From Saccharum officinarum (lineage: Eukaryota; Streptophyta; Magnoliopsida; Poales; Poaceae), in NCBI GenBank assembly GCA_020631735.1, contig CM036199.1, positions 22,361,553 through 22,425,552 on the forward strand: a stretch of DNA of 64,000 nucleotides, read 5' to 3'. Positions within the stretch are counted from its first letter, which is position 1, and each line of letters starts with the position of its first letter. Both the position numbers and the translations under genes were made by a program. Below are positions 22,693 through 33,960 of this stretch, in pieces. The notes under the pieces are model-generated. The model was not told the origin of the DNA and did no database searches. It saw only the letters and a list, made by a program, of their open reading frames with translations.

Positions 22693-23536
22693 TGTTTTAA
22701 AATAAATGCTTCTGACTTTGAAAGATTTAAAATAAAAAAATGTAAATACAAGGATGTAGATCATGCCAAGCTCTATAATTTTGATATAAAGTTTATCTTC
22801 ATTTGATTTCGTATAAAAATATTTTTTGATATATAGCATGAAAAGAAGATAAATCACCTGACAAGTGGGCCCCACTGCCATGTCGGCAAAAACCATCTGA
22901 GAAACCACTCAAGGGGGGTATTTTGTCCGGTTTGGAAAGTTGGAGGGCATATGATTTTTGGTATTGAAGTTTGTGGGGTTTTCTAGACTCTGACAAGTTC
23001 AAGGGGACAAATTGGATTTGTTTTGCTACTATCAACGAAAACAAAGAATCAGTGTGTTTTAGTACGACATAAACACCTAGATTACGATAATCCAATAAAC
23101 TCTTCGATGGATACTTATTTCAGATTGTTTAATGACTAACTCTCCTCTTCACCTTCCCACTTCTAGTAAGTTGGTTGACAAAACTTTATAAACTGAAGAC
23201 TTATTCCCTCCAATTTATTGAAGTTGGCAAAAATAAACTAGATTATTGTTTGGGAGAAACAAACAACCTAAGAACGAAGGAGAGATCAAAGTTGTGACTG
23301 CTTCTCGCATGCATGACAAAATTACAAGAAACAGAATCACAGGAAGTCCCTGATGCCACATGATAGACAAACCTGCATTGCCTGCTCAACGAGAAAGGCA
23401 AGAGTAATGGTGACCAATAGTCGATACATGCGGTGAATCCACAGACCCCCCTCATTTTTTTGTTACACACGTACGGTGTCACGTCAATGTTTTTGACGAC
23501 CTGAGCTAATTAAGCAAGTTAGTTGGGTACATACTA
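22693..23536. other. intergenic, no gene seen
   Basis: AT-rich sequence between the two duplication copies. No supported coding frame, RNA gene or complete repeat recognised. Confidence 0.4.
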
Positions 23537-23681
23537 CTCCCTCAGTTTCAAATTATAAAATCACTTTGACTTTTTTAGCACACCTATTTTACTATATATC
23601 TAGATATAACATATGTCTAGATACATAATAAATTCTTTGTACCAAAAAATCAAAGTGACTTATAATTTAGAATAAAGGGAG
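23537..23681. mobile_element. Stowaway-like MITE
   Basis: Begins CTCCCTCAGTTTCAAATTAT and ends with the complementary ATAATTTAGAATAAAGGGAG, flanked by TA; 145 bp. Same family as the copy at 62724-62865. Confidence 0.65.
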
Positions 23682-23788
23682 TACATGCAAAGGACTCCAA
23701 CACAATATACGTACATGTGTAGAGCTAGTAAGTGTTCTCTACCTATCTAATTCATAGTGTTTTACAATCTAGAGTCAATTCTATGTTA

Positions 23789-24031
23789 GGCTCTGTTCAG
23801 TTCCAAAAAAATTTGCAGAATTTTTCAAGATTTCCCGTCACATCGAATCTTTGGACATATGCATGAAGCATTAAATATAGATAAAAAATAAAACTAATTA
23901 CACAATTTAGACGAAATGGACGAGACGAATCTTTTAAGCCTAATTAGACCATGATTGGACACTAATTGTCAAATAACAACGAAAATCGCTACAGTGTTAT
24001 TTTGTCAAATTTTTTGGAACTGAACCGGCCC
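23789..24031. mobile_element. Tourist-like MITE, TTA target duplication
   Basis: Termini GGCTCTGTTCAGTTCC and GGAACTGAACCGGCCC; flanked by TTA on both sides; 243 bp. The equivalent position in duplication copy 1 is empty. Confidence 0.85.
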
Positions 24032-24202
24032 TTAATATAGCAAAGATAATGACCACGTAAAGTCAAGCACAATACAGAACCTTCAGATGCCATAGGTTAA
24101 GAGAAGAGACTTCTGAATGATTGCAATGTACTTCCTCTGCATTGAGACCAGAAAGAATCGTTCGTTCCTCTGCTGAATGATTGCAATATACTTGAAAAAT
24201 AA

Positions 24203-24467
24203 GGCCTCGTTTAGTTCAGTGAATTGGGGAGAAAAACACTGTATCAGAATTCCTGTAGCATTTCGTTTGTATTTGGTAAAAATTATCCAAATTTTGACTA
24301 ACTAGGCTTAAAATGTTCGTCTCGCAAAGTACAACAAAATTGTGCAATTAGTTTTTGATTTCATCAACATTTAGTACTCCATGCATTTGCCGACGTTTTG
24401 ATGTGACGGGGAATCTTCTTTTTGCATAGTGGAATTTAGAGGAGAATTGGGGGAACTAAACAAGGGC
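24203..24467. mobile_element. Tourist-like MITE, TAA target duplication
   Basis: Termini GGCCTCGTTTAGTTC and GAACTAAACAAGGGC, flanked by TAA; 265 bp. The empty site GAAAAATAAAAAGG is preserved in duplication copy 1. Confidence 0.85.
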
Positions 24468-24699
24468 TAAAAAGGAAACTGCAAGAATATTACTATGGCA
24501 TCTGACAGCTTTACCATCTGCTGCATTGAGAGCTGAAGATCGAGTGAGCACCGTGCAGGCAGTGCTCTCTCAAAGTTCCTGCAATAAAAATGCTCCCCAT
24601 ACCCCCAGCAGACAATAGAGAACAGAACGTAGCCAAGCAGAGACACCAGCCAAATCAATGAAGCCACACGATCGAACTACAGTATTCGATTCCGATCAG

Positions 24700-24799
24700 A
24701 CCTTGTTCGGTGTCTGGGATTGAGGGCCTCGAACCATTGTGAACCATTCCAAGTTGGAATGGTCCCACGGCCTCAATCCCGAGGAACCGAACAAGCTCT
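24700..24799. mobile_element. 100-bp palindromic MITE
   Basis: Arms ACCTTGTTCGGTG...GGGATTGAGG and CCTCAATCCCGAGGAACCG...AACAAGCTCT fold back on each other, giving a long hairpin. Grass Tourist-like short element; exact termini uncertain. Confidence 0.55.
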
Positions 24800-24843
24800 A
24801 AGGCTGCGGACTGCAGAACTACCTAGAGACTGCAGCTAGCTTA

Positions 24844-25086
24844 GGCTCTGTTTAGTTCCTAAAAATTTTTGCAAAATTTATCAGATTTCCCGTCACATTA
24901 AATCTTTGGACACATGTATGAAGCATTAAATATAGATAAAAAATAAAACTAATTACACAGTTTAGACGAAATAGACGAGACAAATCTTTTAAGCCTAATT
25001 AGACCATGATTGGACAATATTTACCAACTAACAACGAAAACGCTACCGTGCCCATTTTGCAAAAAAATTTGCATCTAAACCGGGCC
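24844..25086. mobile_element. Tourist-like MITE, TTA target duplication
   Basis: Termini GGCTCTGTTTAGTTCC and ATCTAAACCGGGCC, flanked by TTA (24841-24843, 25087-25089); 243 bp, the same length as and closely similar to the copy at 23789. Confidence 0.8.
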
Positions 25087-25380
25087 TTAGCCTCACTCCT
25101 TGTCCTTGAGAAAATGGAAACAAGTTACTATTAATAATGCTGTACAATTGCTCTCTTTTCCTCTTTTTTCCCTTTAATTAACTTAAGGACGGCAATCTTC
25201 CATCCACTTTAACCGAAAGAAAAAAAAGAAACTAGAATCTTCTTGTCTTAAAATCGAAAGAACGAAGGAAATGTCAGGTCTAGACGATCACCTCCTCACA
25301 GTCTCAGTTCACTCCTAGATCGATTAAGCCGACTCGAACTTGCAGGACGGCATGGCAACAGAGCAGCCTACGGCCACTCC

Positions 25381-28300
25381 TCACCCCCTGTGCTTCAGGT
25401 CAACGACGATGACGCTGATGTTGTCCTCGGTCTCCCTGCCGAGGGCGAGCCTGCCCAGGAGCGAGGCGGCGCAGACGCACCGGGGGTCCTCCTGGTGGCC
25501 GACGACTCCGCCGGCGGCCGGAGGAGCTCGGCCTGCAGCTGCGGCGGCAGCGGCGTAGGCGGGAGGTGGGATCCCGTCCTCCAGGCACTGGCGGGCGACG
25601 TTGCAGGCGATGTCGTTGTCGATCACGTCCCACATCCCGTCGCTCGCCAGGATCAAGCACTGGTCCTCCACCGTGCGCTCCGTGATGGTGATCTCCGGCT
25701 CAGCGATCACTTCAGGCCTCAGCAACCTGTCCCCTGCACACCCAGAATTATATTACTCTTATGTCTTATATTACCAAAAAAATCAGATACGTACATTGCT
25801 TGATGATTAAATGGAATCATCAGCAACACAAACAATCATCTATGTACTCGACCTACAGAAGTCAACTCTCAATGCAAATCTACGTGTCAGATCATTTGCC
25901 TACTCAAGCTTGCTTCATTAAGGTAAAGATATCCATCACTACCATGGGCTCACTCAGGGCACAAACACAAAACAACATCCCTCACTAGTATAGGCCATAG
26001 GGTAATCAAACCTATCTATCCCCACTAATTTATAAAAGGGCCATTTCTTTATCCAGGTTGGGTTAGCATCAGAGGAAGTAGTCTAATCCAAATGGCACTT
26101 CCACAATTGATGAATCGGAGGTGAACTCGTGGCGCAAGCACACCCGCTACATACGTGTTAACTCCTTGTCATGTCCAATAGCTTAAGTAACTGAATCGTT
26201 GCTGTCAACGAATAGCTGAAAGGTAAACCTTAAAATGGTCAGGTGAGATGGGCAGAGAACATGTGGCCATCCTCTTCCTAGCCCAATTAGCATTCCACAC
26301 AACTCTTGGGATATCAGTGATGTGACTGTTTATCTACTCAACAACTGCCAAGTAATAACATGTACGTGGAGCTCATCTGAAGACTGAAGCTGCACACCTT
26401 ATTCCTTAAACGACACTATAATAGTATGTGGCTAATAACATTGTACTATGAACTAATACAGGATAATAGTGGTGAACATGCAAAGCTCGATCCCATGTTA
26501 AAAAAGCAACAATAACCTTAATTAATTTCATCAAACAAAAGCTATAGCTTGTCATAGTCGTACCTCGCTGACACCAAACTTAAAAAGGAAGAGTTTTGGT
26601 AATTAAGGTGATGTTCACTAGTTGGATTCCTCAACACTCGGCGGTTTTTGAGCGGTGGATCCATAGCAAGATGCAAAGGAATAGATTCTCTTTCGGACTC
26701 ACAAAAGATGCAAAGCGACAATCAAATCCCCCTTCAGATGTAGTATTCCCCTTCAAACCTTAGCTTACTTGCATAGTTATTATATGTTCCCCCAACAACA
26801 TTGCTGGAAACAAAACTATAGTTTAACAACCAAGGGACACGTCTTACAAACGGAGCACACAAGGGAGTTTCAGTCTATCACTGAAGTGTAATCCAAAAGG
26901 CAAACAACAAAGCGAACCTAAGCACGTAAACGCATGCAATTCTAAAAAGAAGTGTCATAGCTTAATGCCACCCGCATATTACTCATCATCAGTATGATGC
27001 TTACGGCAGTGGCACGAGCCAAACAGAAGCAGAGAAAATTATCTGAACTCGTGTTGCATGCACTAACATGTCTGGCCAACACAAAAGCTGTGTGGCCTGG
27101 CAAGAAGAGCAAAACATGTGTGCAAAATGAGAACATACTATATATGACCACCAAGAAGTCGGCGACAGGTATATGTGCATGGAAAATTTTCTATAACGCT
27201 GGCTTCTTGGGAAATTCCCACATCAATAACCCCACGAATTATATGAATAATAAGAAACTAAAATGCAGTTAAAGATAATGATGATCCAAAGCGCCATCGG
27301 TATCAAATGAAATCAAACGCGGGAAGCCAAACACGTGCGCAAAGCAAGACAGTATCACTTTCTGATTTTAATGAGAACAGTACTTGTGATGAGATTCAGA
27401 CAGCCGAACCCAGATCACATGCATGATTCCAAGAAACAGCAAGTAGATGATGGCCCAATGGGTTCATATATATCAGCAAGTACGTACGAGTGCAACCACA
27501 CTTGATTCCAAGAAACAGAGAACCCAGCCCACAAATGCATTTTTCATATATACTTATTACTAGATGATGGATAAATATATGCTGAAGGAATTACCAGCAG
27601 CAAGCGCATGAAGTAAAATGATGTAAAAGTGCAGACATTGGTACCTATTGCGCGTGACATGGCGAGGATTCCACGCACGCGGTAACCATTGATGAACAGC
27701 ACCCGACCGCCGGCCACCGCAATCCGCGCCATCTCGTCTGGCCGATTCGGCTGCACAAAGTTTTGTTTGAATTCCCAACAGATTAAAAAAAACACAAGCA
27801 GTAGTTAGTTGATAAAAACGGCAATTTGCAGCAAAAAGTCGTAAACTCGAAGGTAACAATGAAATCCCCGGATTAAGAACATTGGAAATGACGAGACACT
27901 CTAACAGTAGTGATGTGTTTTAGGAAAAAAAAAGAAAAACTAGGTTGTTTAGTTGGTGAAAAAGTTTGGGTTCGGCTACTGTAGCACTTTTCGTTTTATT
28001 TGATAATTTATGTCCAATCATGGACTAATTAGGCTCAAAAGATTTGTCTCGTGATTTACAACTAAACTGTGTAATTAGTTTTTTTTTCTTTCGTCTACAT
28101 TTAGTACTCCATGCATGTGTCGCAAGATTTGATGTGACAGATACTGTAGCACTTTTTGGGTTCACTTTTCGTGAACTAAACAGGCTCCTAATTGCTACCA
28201 GTACATGGCGTCGTAATCAGCACGAATGTTGGCGCACCAGGCTGCTTCTGACCACCCATCGCTCGTCGGATCGCAGAGGGGAAAAAAAAAAGGAAGGACA

Positions 28301-31300
28301 GAGCAAAAGAAAAGAGAGCCTCCCAACGATTCTCTCTCTTGCCGGAGCAGCGGCAGCACGGCAGGTGGCGCCTCCGGCCACCACCCACTTCCTCTCCGGC
28401 GGGCCCCGCCGCACAGGCGACAGCGAGTGGAGACTGCTGCGGCTTTGAGCTCTGACAGGGGCCCCACCTGCCGGCGACCACTCGGGTCTCCACACGTGCC
28501 CCCGCGTCCACCGACACGTGCCACTCGCCCTCGGAATCCCCCGCCGTCACCGCCACGTGTCCTCCCGGCGACAGCGACGGCGCACCGCGACCGCCCCCAA
28601 AGTTGGGCACATGTATGAAGTTCCCAACTTCTCCTCCCAAATTCCACTATGCAAAAAAAAATTCCCCGTTACATCGAAATGTCAGCACATGTATGAAGTA
28701 CTAAATATAGATGAAATTAAAAATTAATTACACAATTTTGTTGTACTTTGCGAGACGAACATTTTGAGCCTAATTAGTCAAAGTTTGGACAATTTTTACC
28801 AAATAAAAACAAAAGTTGCTACAGTGCGACGTGACCTACACTATTCCAAAATTGGCTCTCCCAATTTGGAAACTAAACAAGGGCCTTGTTTAGATAGCCA
28901 ATCTGGGTCCAAACTTTGCATAGTAAAAGTCACGTCATACTAATTTTGTTTTTATTTGGTAATAATTATCTAAATCTTGATTAATTAGGCTCTAAATGTT
29001 CGGCTCGCAAAGTACAATAAAACTGTACAATTAGTTTTTTTATTTCATCTACATTTAGTACTTCATATATGTACCGACATTTTGATATGACGGAGAATAG
29101 GAATTCTGCATAGTAAATTTGAGAGGCAAACTTTAGGCCGTGTTTAGATCCCCAATTTGGGGAGCCGAATCTGTACAGTGCGCATTAAATGCGCACTGTA
29201 GCAATTCGTTTGTATTTGATAAAAATTGTCCAAACTTTGACTAATTAGGTTCAAAATGTTCGTCTCGCAAAGTACAACAAAACTGTGCAATTTGTTTTAA
29301 ATTTCATCTACATTTAGTACTTCATGCATGTGCCAGCATTTTGATGTAATGAGAATCTTCTTTTTGCATAGTGGAATTTGGAGATGAAATTTGGGATCTA
29401 AACAAGGCCTTAGAACTAGAGATGGCAACGGGTACCCGAAACCCGAGTATCCGACGGGTATTACCCGATAAAGAGGCGGGTATGGAATGAATTTTCTACC
29501 CGTGGGTATGTTATTGGGCAAAATCCTATACCCATCGGGTATGCGGGTACGGGTGCGGGTGTATACTGCCCATACCCGCATACCCGCGGGTAAGACATAC
29601 CCGCAAAAATAACTAGCCAACCTCAGTTATTTTAGCGCATATAAATCATGAATTTGGCCCATTGAGACATCCACTATATTTCTAATAGATTGTCTTTGTT
29701 GTAATGATGCTAATAATATTTGTTAGCATGTTTGTAACTTGTTGGAAGCTTAGAATTATTTATTTTTGCATGTGACTATTTGATATTTTTAGATATTTTC
29801 GGGTATGTTATCGGGTACGGGTTACCCGTCGGGTGAGAATTACCCGACGGGTACGGGTATGGAACTATTTTTTTACCCGCATGCGGGTACGGGTAACCCG
29901 ACGGGTAAATTTTTACGGGTGCGGGTACGGGTACGGGTGAGCACTACCCGTCGGGTACGTACCCGTTGCCATCTTGACTTAGAACCTAAACAAGGCCTTG
30001 GCTGGTATCCACGGGACTGCCACTGCATCACTGCATGGCCCGCTTTGATATCCGTGCTGCACCAGCGCCCGCTGTCGTGTCGAGATCCCAGCACCTCCGT
30101 TGCCGCTGACGTCAGCGCGCTACACGTCGGCCAGCACGAACAACACCGCCGGCGGCCAACCACGAGTTGGCAGCGACGGAAACTTCCGGAGGCGCGACAC
30201 CTCACAGGGGGAACACCACACGCGGGCCCCCACCCGACACCCGGCGCACGGGTCAACGGTCAACGTCGCCGAGACTGACCAGGCGCCGCCTGACCACAAC
30301 CACACCACGGCGAGTCAAAGCCGACACGTAAGCAAGTGCTCTGTCCGTCGGTGCCGTCGTCGTCGTCGTCGGAGTATACCAAGGCAGCTACATACCTTGT
30401 GGTCGAAGGAGAGCGGGACGGGCGGCGTCCCTTCGGGCCCGCGGCAGAGCACGGCGCGGGAGTCGCCGCAGTTGGCGACGATCAGGCGGCCGCGGACGAG
30501 GATGGCCACGACGGCGGTGGAGCCGACGATGCCCGAGGAGCGGGCAGCGGCGGCGGCGCCGGAGGCGGAGGCGGAGAGCGGGCAGCCGCAGGCCGGGCGC
30601 GTGACGCGGCCGCACGCGCACGCCAGCGGCGCCATCGCGTCCACGCGGCGGAAGCTGCGCATCAGCGCGGCCCGCCACGCGCGCTCCTCCTCCGCCTGCT
30701 CCGACCAGGGCTGATCGGCGGCGGGGCCCGGACCTCCGAGGAACGCGGCGACGACGCTTCTCGCGGCGTCCCTCGACGCCTGCCGGCGACGCAGGAACGC
30801 CGCTCCCTCCCTCTCTAGCTCCTCCGCCACCAACTCGTGCATCCGCTCGCGGCACAGCGCGGACACCTGCGTGCATACATGCATTGACCGATCAGTTGCA
30901 GTCTAATGGAGTATATTAACAGGGATAACGATGATAGACAGGCAAATGCTAAGTGCCTATTTAGTTTGCAAAAAGTAAACGCAAAAAGTGCTACAGTATC
31001 TGTCACATCGAATCTTACGGCATATGCATGGAGTACTAGATATAGGCGAAAGAAAAAACTAATTACATAGTTTGATTGTAAATCACGAGACAAATCTTTT
31101 GAGCCTCCATAATTAGACACAAATTATCAAATAAAATAAAAAGTGCTACGGTAGCCGAACTCAAACTTTTTCGCCAACTAAACAATCCCTAAGTAAACGA
31201 GGTAGAGAAACGTGGATCCATGTCGAATCTGGAAAGAGCTAGAATGTGGCCAGCTGGACACCTAGTACTAGCTAGCAACAGAAAGCAGTCACTGACTAGT

Positions 31301-32151
31301 GCTAGTAGCCAAAGCCAAATGAGCAAGCTTTTGTTTTGCTTCGGCAAGCATATTCATGGCCTTATTGCTCGCCTTCCTTGGCCTAGTACTACCTTTCTCG
31401 TTAGATGATGATGATGATGCAAACAGACAAATGACAGTACCGGTAAAAGGCTGAGCAGATGAATTTTTGTTACCGTTCATTAGATGACGACGCAGAATTA
31501 GTTAACAAAACAAAATTACTGCTGGCAAGTGATGATGGACATGAAATGTTCAGATTAGCTAGGGATGGGATCGATCGATCGATGCAGTGATTAGCTGGAG
31601 ATTAGTAAAACTTGGCGGCGGCGGCCAGGTGAAGGCGACAAGACGACACGTACATGGGTGCCGCCGTGGCCGTCGAAGACGGCGAAGAAGTGCATGGGCG
31701 AGCCGTCGGCGGCCCAGGTGCACAAGTTGGGGTGGAGCGAGACGGTGTCCTCCATGATCCGCATCCGCCCCGCCATGGTCACGGAGCCGAACGCCACGGG
31801 CCACACCTGCTGCGCGGCGACGGCGGCGACAGGCTCAGGCTCGGGCTCAGGCTGCAGTCCGGCCGGCGTGAGCGGCGCCATCTCCATCTCTTGCACGTCC
31901 GGGTCGGCCTCCTCCTGCGACGAGCCCTGGGAAGCCGACTGCGACGACGACGACGGCGAGAAGCGGGAGGCCGCCGGGCGGAGCCGGCGCACCCAGCCCC
32001 GGCCCGCCTCGCCGGATCCCTGCGGCTCGAGGCGGCGGCGCCTGCGCAGCCGGCATTCTTGGGTTGCGCCGGACGCGGCGGTCGGGTTCCCGACGCCGTC
32101 GCCGCCGGCACCGGTGGCGGGCACGTTCACGCCGGCGCTGGCCATCACCAT
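25381..32151 (-). CDS. clade A-like protein phosphatase 2C (four exons)
   Basis: Serine/threonine phosphatase of the metal-dependent PP2C family; clade A members repress ABA signalling by dephosphorylating SnRK2 kinases. Exons on the minus strand: 32151-31654, 30866-30396, 27750-27645 (106 nt) and 25733-25381, all with GT-AG introns and compatible phases, giving 475 residues. An N-terminal variable region (1-115) precedes the catalytic core: RIMED (metal-binding E134/D135), FDGHGG (159-164), VGSTAVV (280-286), [12 protein letters not shown] (298-309), DHKPNRPDE (321-329), LASDGMWDV (387-395) and [12 protein letters not shown] (460-471). The ATG at 32151 is the first in frame after a stop at 32214. 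Oddities: Ile343 stands where ABI1/HAB1 have the receptor-contacting Trp; a CxC-X7-CxC cluster lies at 249-261; an Ala-rich insert lies at 414-434. Clade placement is by motif recall; AHG1-like function is inference. Confidence 0.9.
27943..28187. mobile_element. Tourist-like MITE in PP2C intron 2
   Basis: Termini GGTTGTTTAGTTGG and GAACTAAACAGGCTC, flanked by CTA; 245 bp. Internal GTAGCACTTTTCG and AATTAGGCTCAAAAGAT blocks are shared with the copies at 30953 and 59769. Confidence 0.7.
28493..28559. promoter_or_regulatory. three G-box/ABRE motifs inside PP2C intron 2
   Basis: CACGTG occurs at 28493-28498, 28515-28520 and 28554-28559 in GC-rich DNA. ACGTG cores are the classic ABA-response elements bound by ABF bZIP factors. 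In an ABA-pathway gene they may act as an intronic enhancer; this is inferred from sequence alone. Confidence 0.45.
28629..28884. mobile_element. Tourist-like MITE, 5' end eroded
   Basis: Contains the family blocks CTATGCAAAAAAAAATTCC, TTTGCGAGACGAACATTTTG and AATTAGTCAAAGTTTGGAC, ending AAACTAAACAAGGGCC. First of three head-to-tail copies in intron 2. Left boundary approximate. Confidence 0.6.
28885..29132. mobile_element. Tourist-like MITE, inverted relative to neighbour
   Basis: Begins CTTGTTTAGATAGCCAATC and carries GCTCGCAAAGTACAATAAAA and ACATTTAGTACTTCATATAT. Its right terminus is degraded. It is sandwiched directly between two related copies. Confidence 0.55.
29136..29409. mobile_element. 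Tourist-like MITE, TTA target duplication
   Basis: Termini GGCCGTGTTTAGATCCC and GGGATCTAAACAAGGCC, flanked by TTA (29133-29135, 29410-29412). It bears an internal perfect palindrome around GTGCGCATTAAATGCGCAC. Confidence 0.8.
29417..29977. mobile_element. hAT-type non-autonomous transposon
   Basis: Termini TAGAGATGGCAACGGG and CCCGTTGCCATCTTGA; flanked by a perfect 8-bp duplication CTTAGAAC (29409-29416, 29978-29985), diagnostic of hAT. The subterminal regions are packed with CGGGTA/TACCCG repeats, typical of this grass family. It inserted at the end of the adjacent MITE; 561 bp, no transposase. Confidence 0.9.
30953..31189. mobile_element. Tourist-like MITE in PP2C intron 1
   Basis: Termini GTGCCTATTTAGTTTGC and GCCAACTAAACAATCCC, flanked by TAA; 237 bp. 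Contains AAAAAGTGCTACAGTATCTG and AATTAGACACAAATTATC. Confidence 0.7.
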
Positions 32152-32714
32152 CAGGAGGCGGTGCGGTCCCGCGGAGGAAGAGAAAGCTGGGGAAGAGGAA
32201 GAGCGGCGGCACTACGAGTAGTCCCGGAGCAGCGACGACGACGACGACGCAGCCGCAGGTGAATCCATGCGAACGAAGCTAGCCTGGCTAGGTCATCGGA
32301 TGAGATCGAGGTGGCGGTGGGGGGATCGGGTGGAGACCGGAGAGGCGGGGCCGGGGTGGTGAAGGCAGACGAAGGCGAAGGCGAAGGCGAGGTCGTCCCC
32401 GCGAGGGTCGGGTCGCGTGGACGGAAGAGCAGCAGCGGGTTCTGTGCGGCGGGACCCCGCGCTTGCAAGCGCGACGTGGACTGCGGGCGACACGTGGCCG
32501 GGGAGGGAAAGGGGGCGCGTGGTCCCGCTGGGAGGACCCCGCGGCGCAAACTGGCAGCCCCTTCGCCCCCGAAAGCCGCGGGTGGCATGCGTTCCGTCAT
32601 CTCGTCTCTCCACCTGCGTCTGCGTGCGACGGCCTGCGCGGCGCGGCCATTGGACGATGCGTGCCGCCGCTCTTTCTTCCGACGCCCGACGGACGGCCTG
32701 CCGATGCCGTGGCG
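32152..32714 (-). promoter_or_regulatory. PP2C 5' flank with a G-box/ABRE
   Basis: Very GC-rich 5' flank of the PP2C start codon. GACACGTGGC at 32489-32498 is a strong ABRE/G-box match, about 340 bp upstream of the ATG. No unambiguous TATA box is seen. Beyond 32715 the tandem-duplicated repeat region begins. Confidence 0.5.
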
Positions 32715-32934
32715 GCTTCCATCATCTGCTTTGTACTTTGCCGTTGCACCGCACCGCTCTACGCGTCTACCTGCCTCTTCCGCGTGCGTAGTGGAGTGTA
32801 GCGTAGCACAAGCGTCGTCCGATGGTAAACCGGCGCCAGAGTACGCCCGCCCACAGTGACCCCTCGCCACCGAATCCGGCTACAATGCCGCACGAATACA
32901 AGGGGCTTCAGCAAAATTTCATAAAAAAGATTTT

Positions 32935-33063
32935 GGCTTTGTTCATCTGGCTTATAATCCGTCTTATTCGGCTTGTTTTTTCAGCCGAAACAATATTTTT
33001 CTCTCACAAAAAATCAGCCAACAGTGTTTTTCAGCCGGCTTATAATTCCAGCCGAACGGGGCC
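32935..33063. mobile_element. short MITE with GGCTTATAA subterminal repeats
   Basis: Termini GGCTTTGTTCATCTGG and CCAGCCGAACGGGGCC; inner AATATTTTTCTCTCACAAAA block. The corresponding position in the 34884 copy lacks it. Confidence 0.65.
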
Positions 33064-33132
33064 TTTGCAGTTCTTAATAAAAAAATCATAGCTGGCTTTC
33101 ATGTGTTTTCTAAAGAGAAGAACACCATATCG

Positions 33133-33960
33133 GTGGTAAGGTTACCGAGGCCCCTCCAACAATAAGCGACAAACAAACCCTATGGCTACAGTGCCATCTA
33201 ACAGCAAACGACAAACCTCTACGACTATTGACGCTACATTAAAGTCAAGCGGTAAAAAAAAACTCTAACGGTTACCAGTGCCCCTCTGACAACAGGCGAT
33301 AAAAACATTTGCGTCAACTAATGTCATTTTAAAATCAATTGGCAAAAAACCCTTACGATTACTAGTGCCCCTCCAACAGCCAGCGACAAAAATCTCTACA
33401 GCTACCACTGCCACTTCAAAATCAAGCGGCAAAAAACCTTTACGGTAACTAATGCCCCTTCGACAACAAACGAAAAAACCCCTACGCCTACCAATGTCAT
33501 CCGACAACAAACGACAAGCCTCTAAGGCTATACTGACGCTACATTAAAATCAAGCGGCAAAAAACCCTAACAGTTACTAATGTCCCTCTGACAGCAAGCG
33601 CCAAAAACCTCTACAGCTACTAACGCCACTTTAAAATCATGCGCCAAAAAACTGTTACGGTTACTGGTGCCCCTCCGACAGCAAGCGACAAAAACCTCTA
33701 TGGCTACTAATGCCACTTTAAAATCAAGCGGCAAAAAAACCCTTACGGTTACTAGTGCCCCTCCGACAGCGAGCGACAAAAACCTCTATAGCTACTAACG
33801 CCACATTAAAATCAAGTGGCAGAAAACCCATATAGTTATTAGTGCCTCTCCGGCAACAAGCGACAAAACCCCTACGGCTACTAATGCCTCTTTGAAATAA
33901 AGAGGCAACACACTCTTCCAACAACAAGCAACAAAAAAAAACTCAGACAATAAAAGATTA
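33133..33960. repeat. degenerate dimeric minisatellite, about 85-bp higher-order unit
   Basis: Alternating half-units of about 42-43 bp. One resembles GGTTACTAGTGCCCCTCCGA plus CAGCAAGCGACAAAAACC; the other GGCTACTAATGCCACTT plus AAAATCAAGCGGCAAAAAACC. Roughly 20 half-units are present with heavy point divergence. I do not recognise the family. Confidence 0.75.

Larger units (their letters stand above)
23721..24537. repeat. segmental duplication copy 2 (contains two MITEs)
   Basis: Paralogue of 21877-22692. Apart from the MITEs at 23789-24031 and 24203-24467, the two copies align with small substitutions and indels. It lies about 0.8 kb from the 3' end of the PP2C gene. Confidence 0.85.

Noticed and set aside
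28188..28647. Overlapping open frames of up to 150 codons on both strands
   Set aside because: GC-rich low-complexity intron sequence opens all frames; no domain, and it lies within PP2C intron 2.
30336..30818. Plus-strand open frame opposite PP2C exon 2
   Set aside because: Shadow of the real minus-strand exon with conserved PP2C motifs.
31654..32262. Long plus-strand open frames opposite PP2C exon 1
   Set aside because: Antisense shadows of a GC-rich first exon; translations are Arg/Gly/Ala-rich without motifs.
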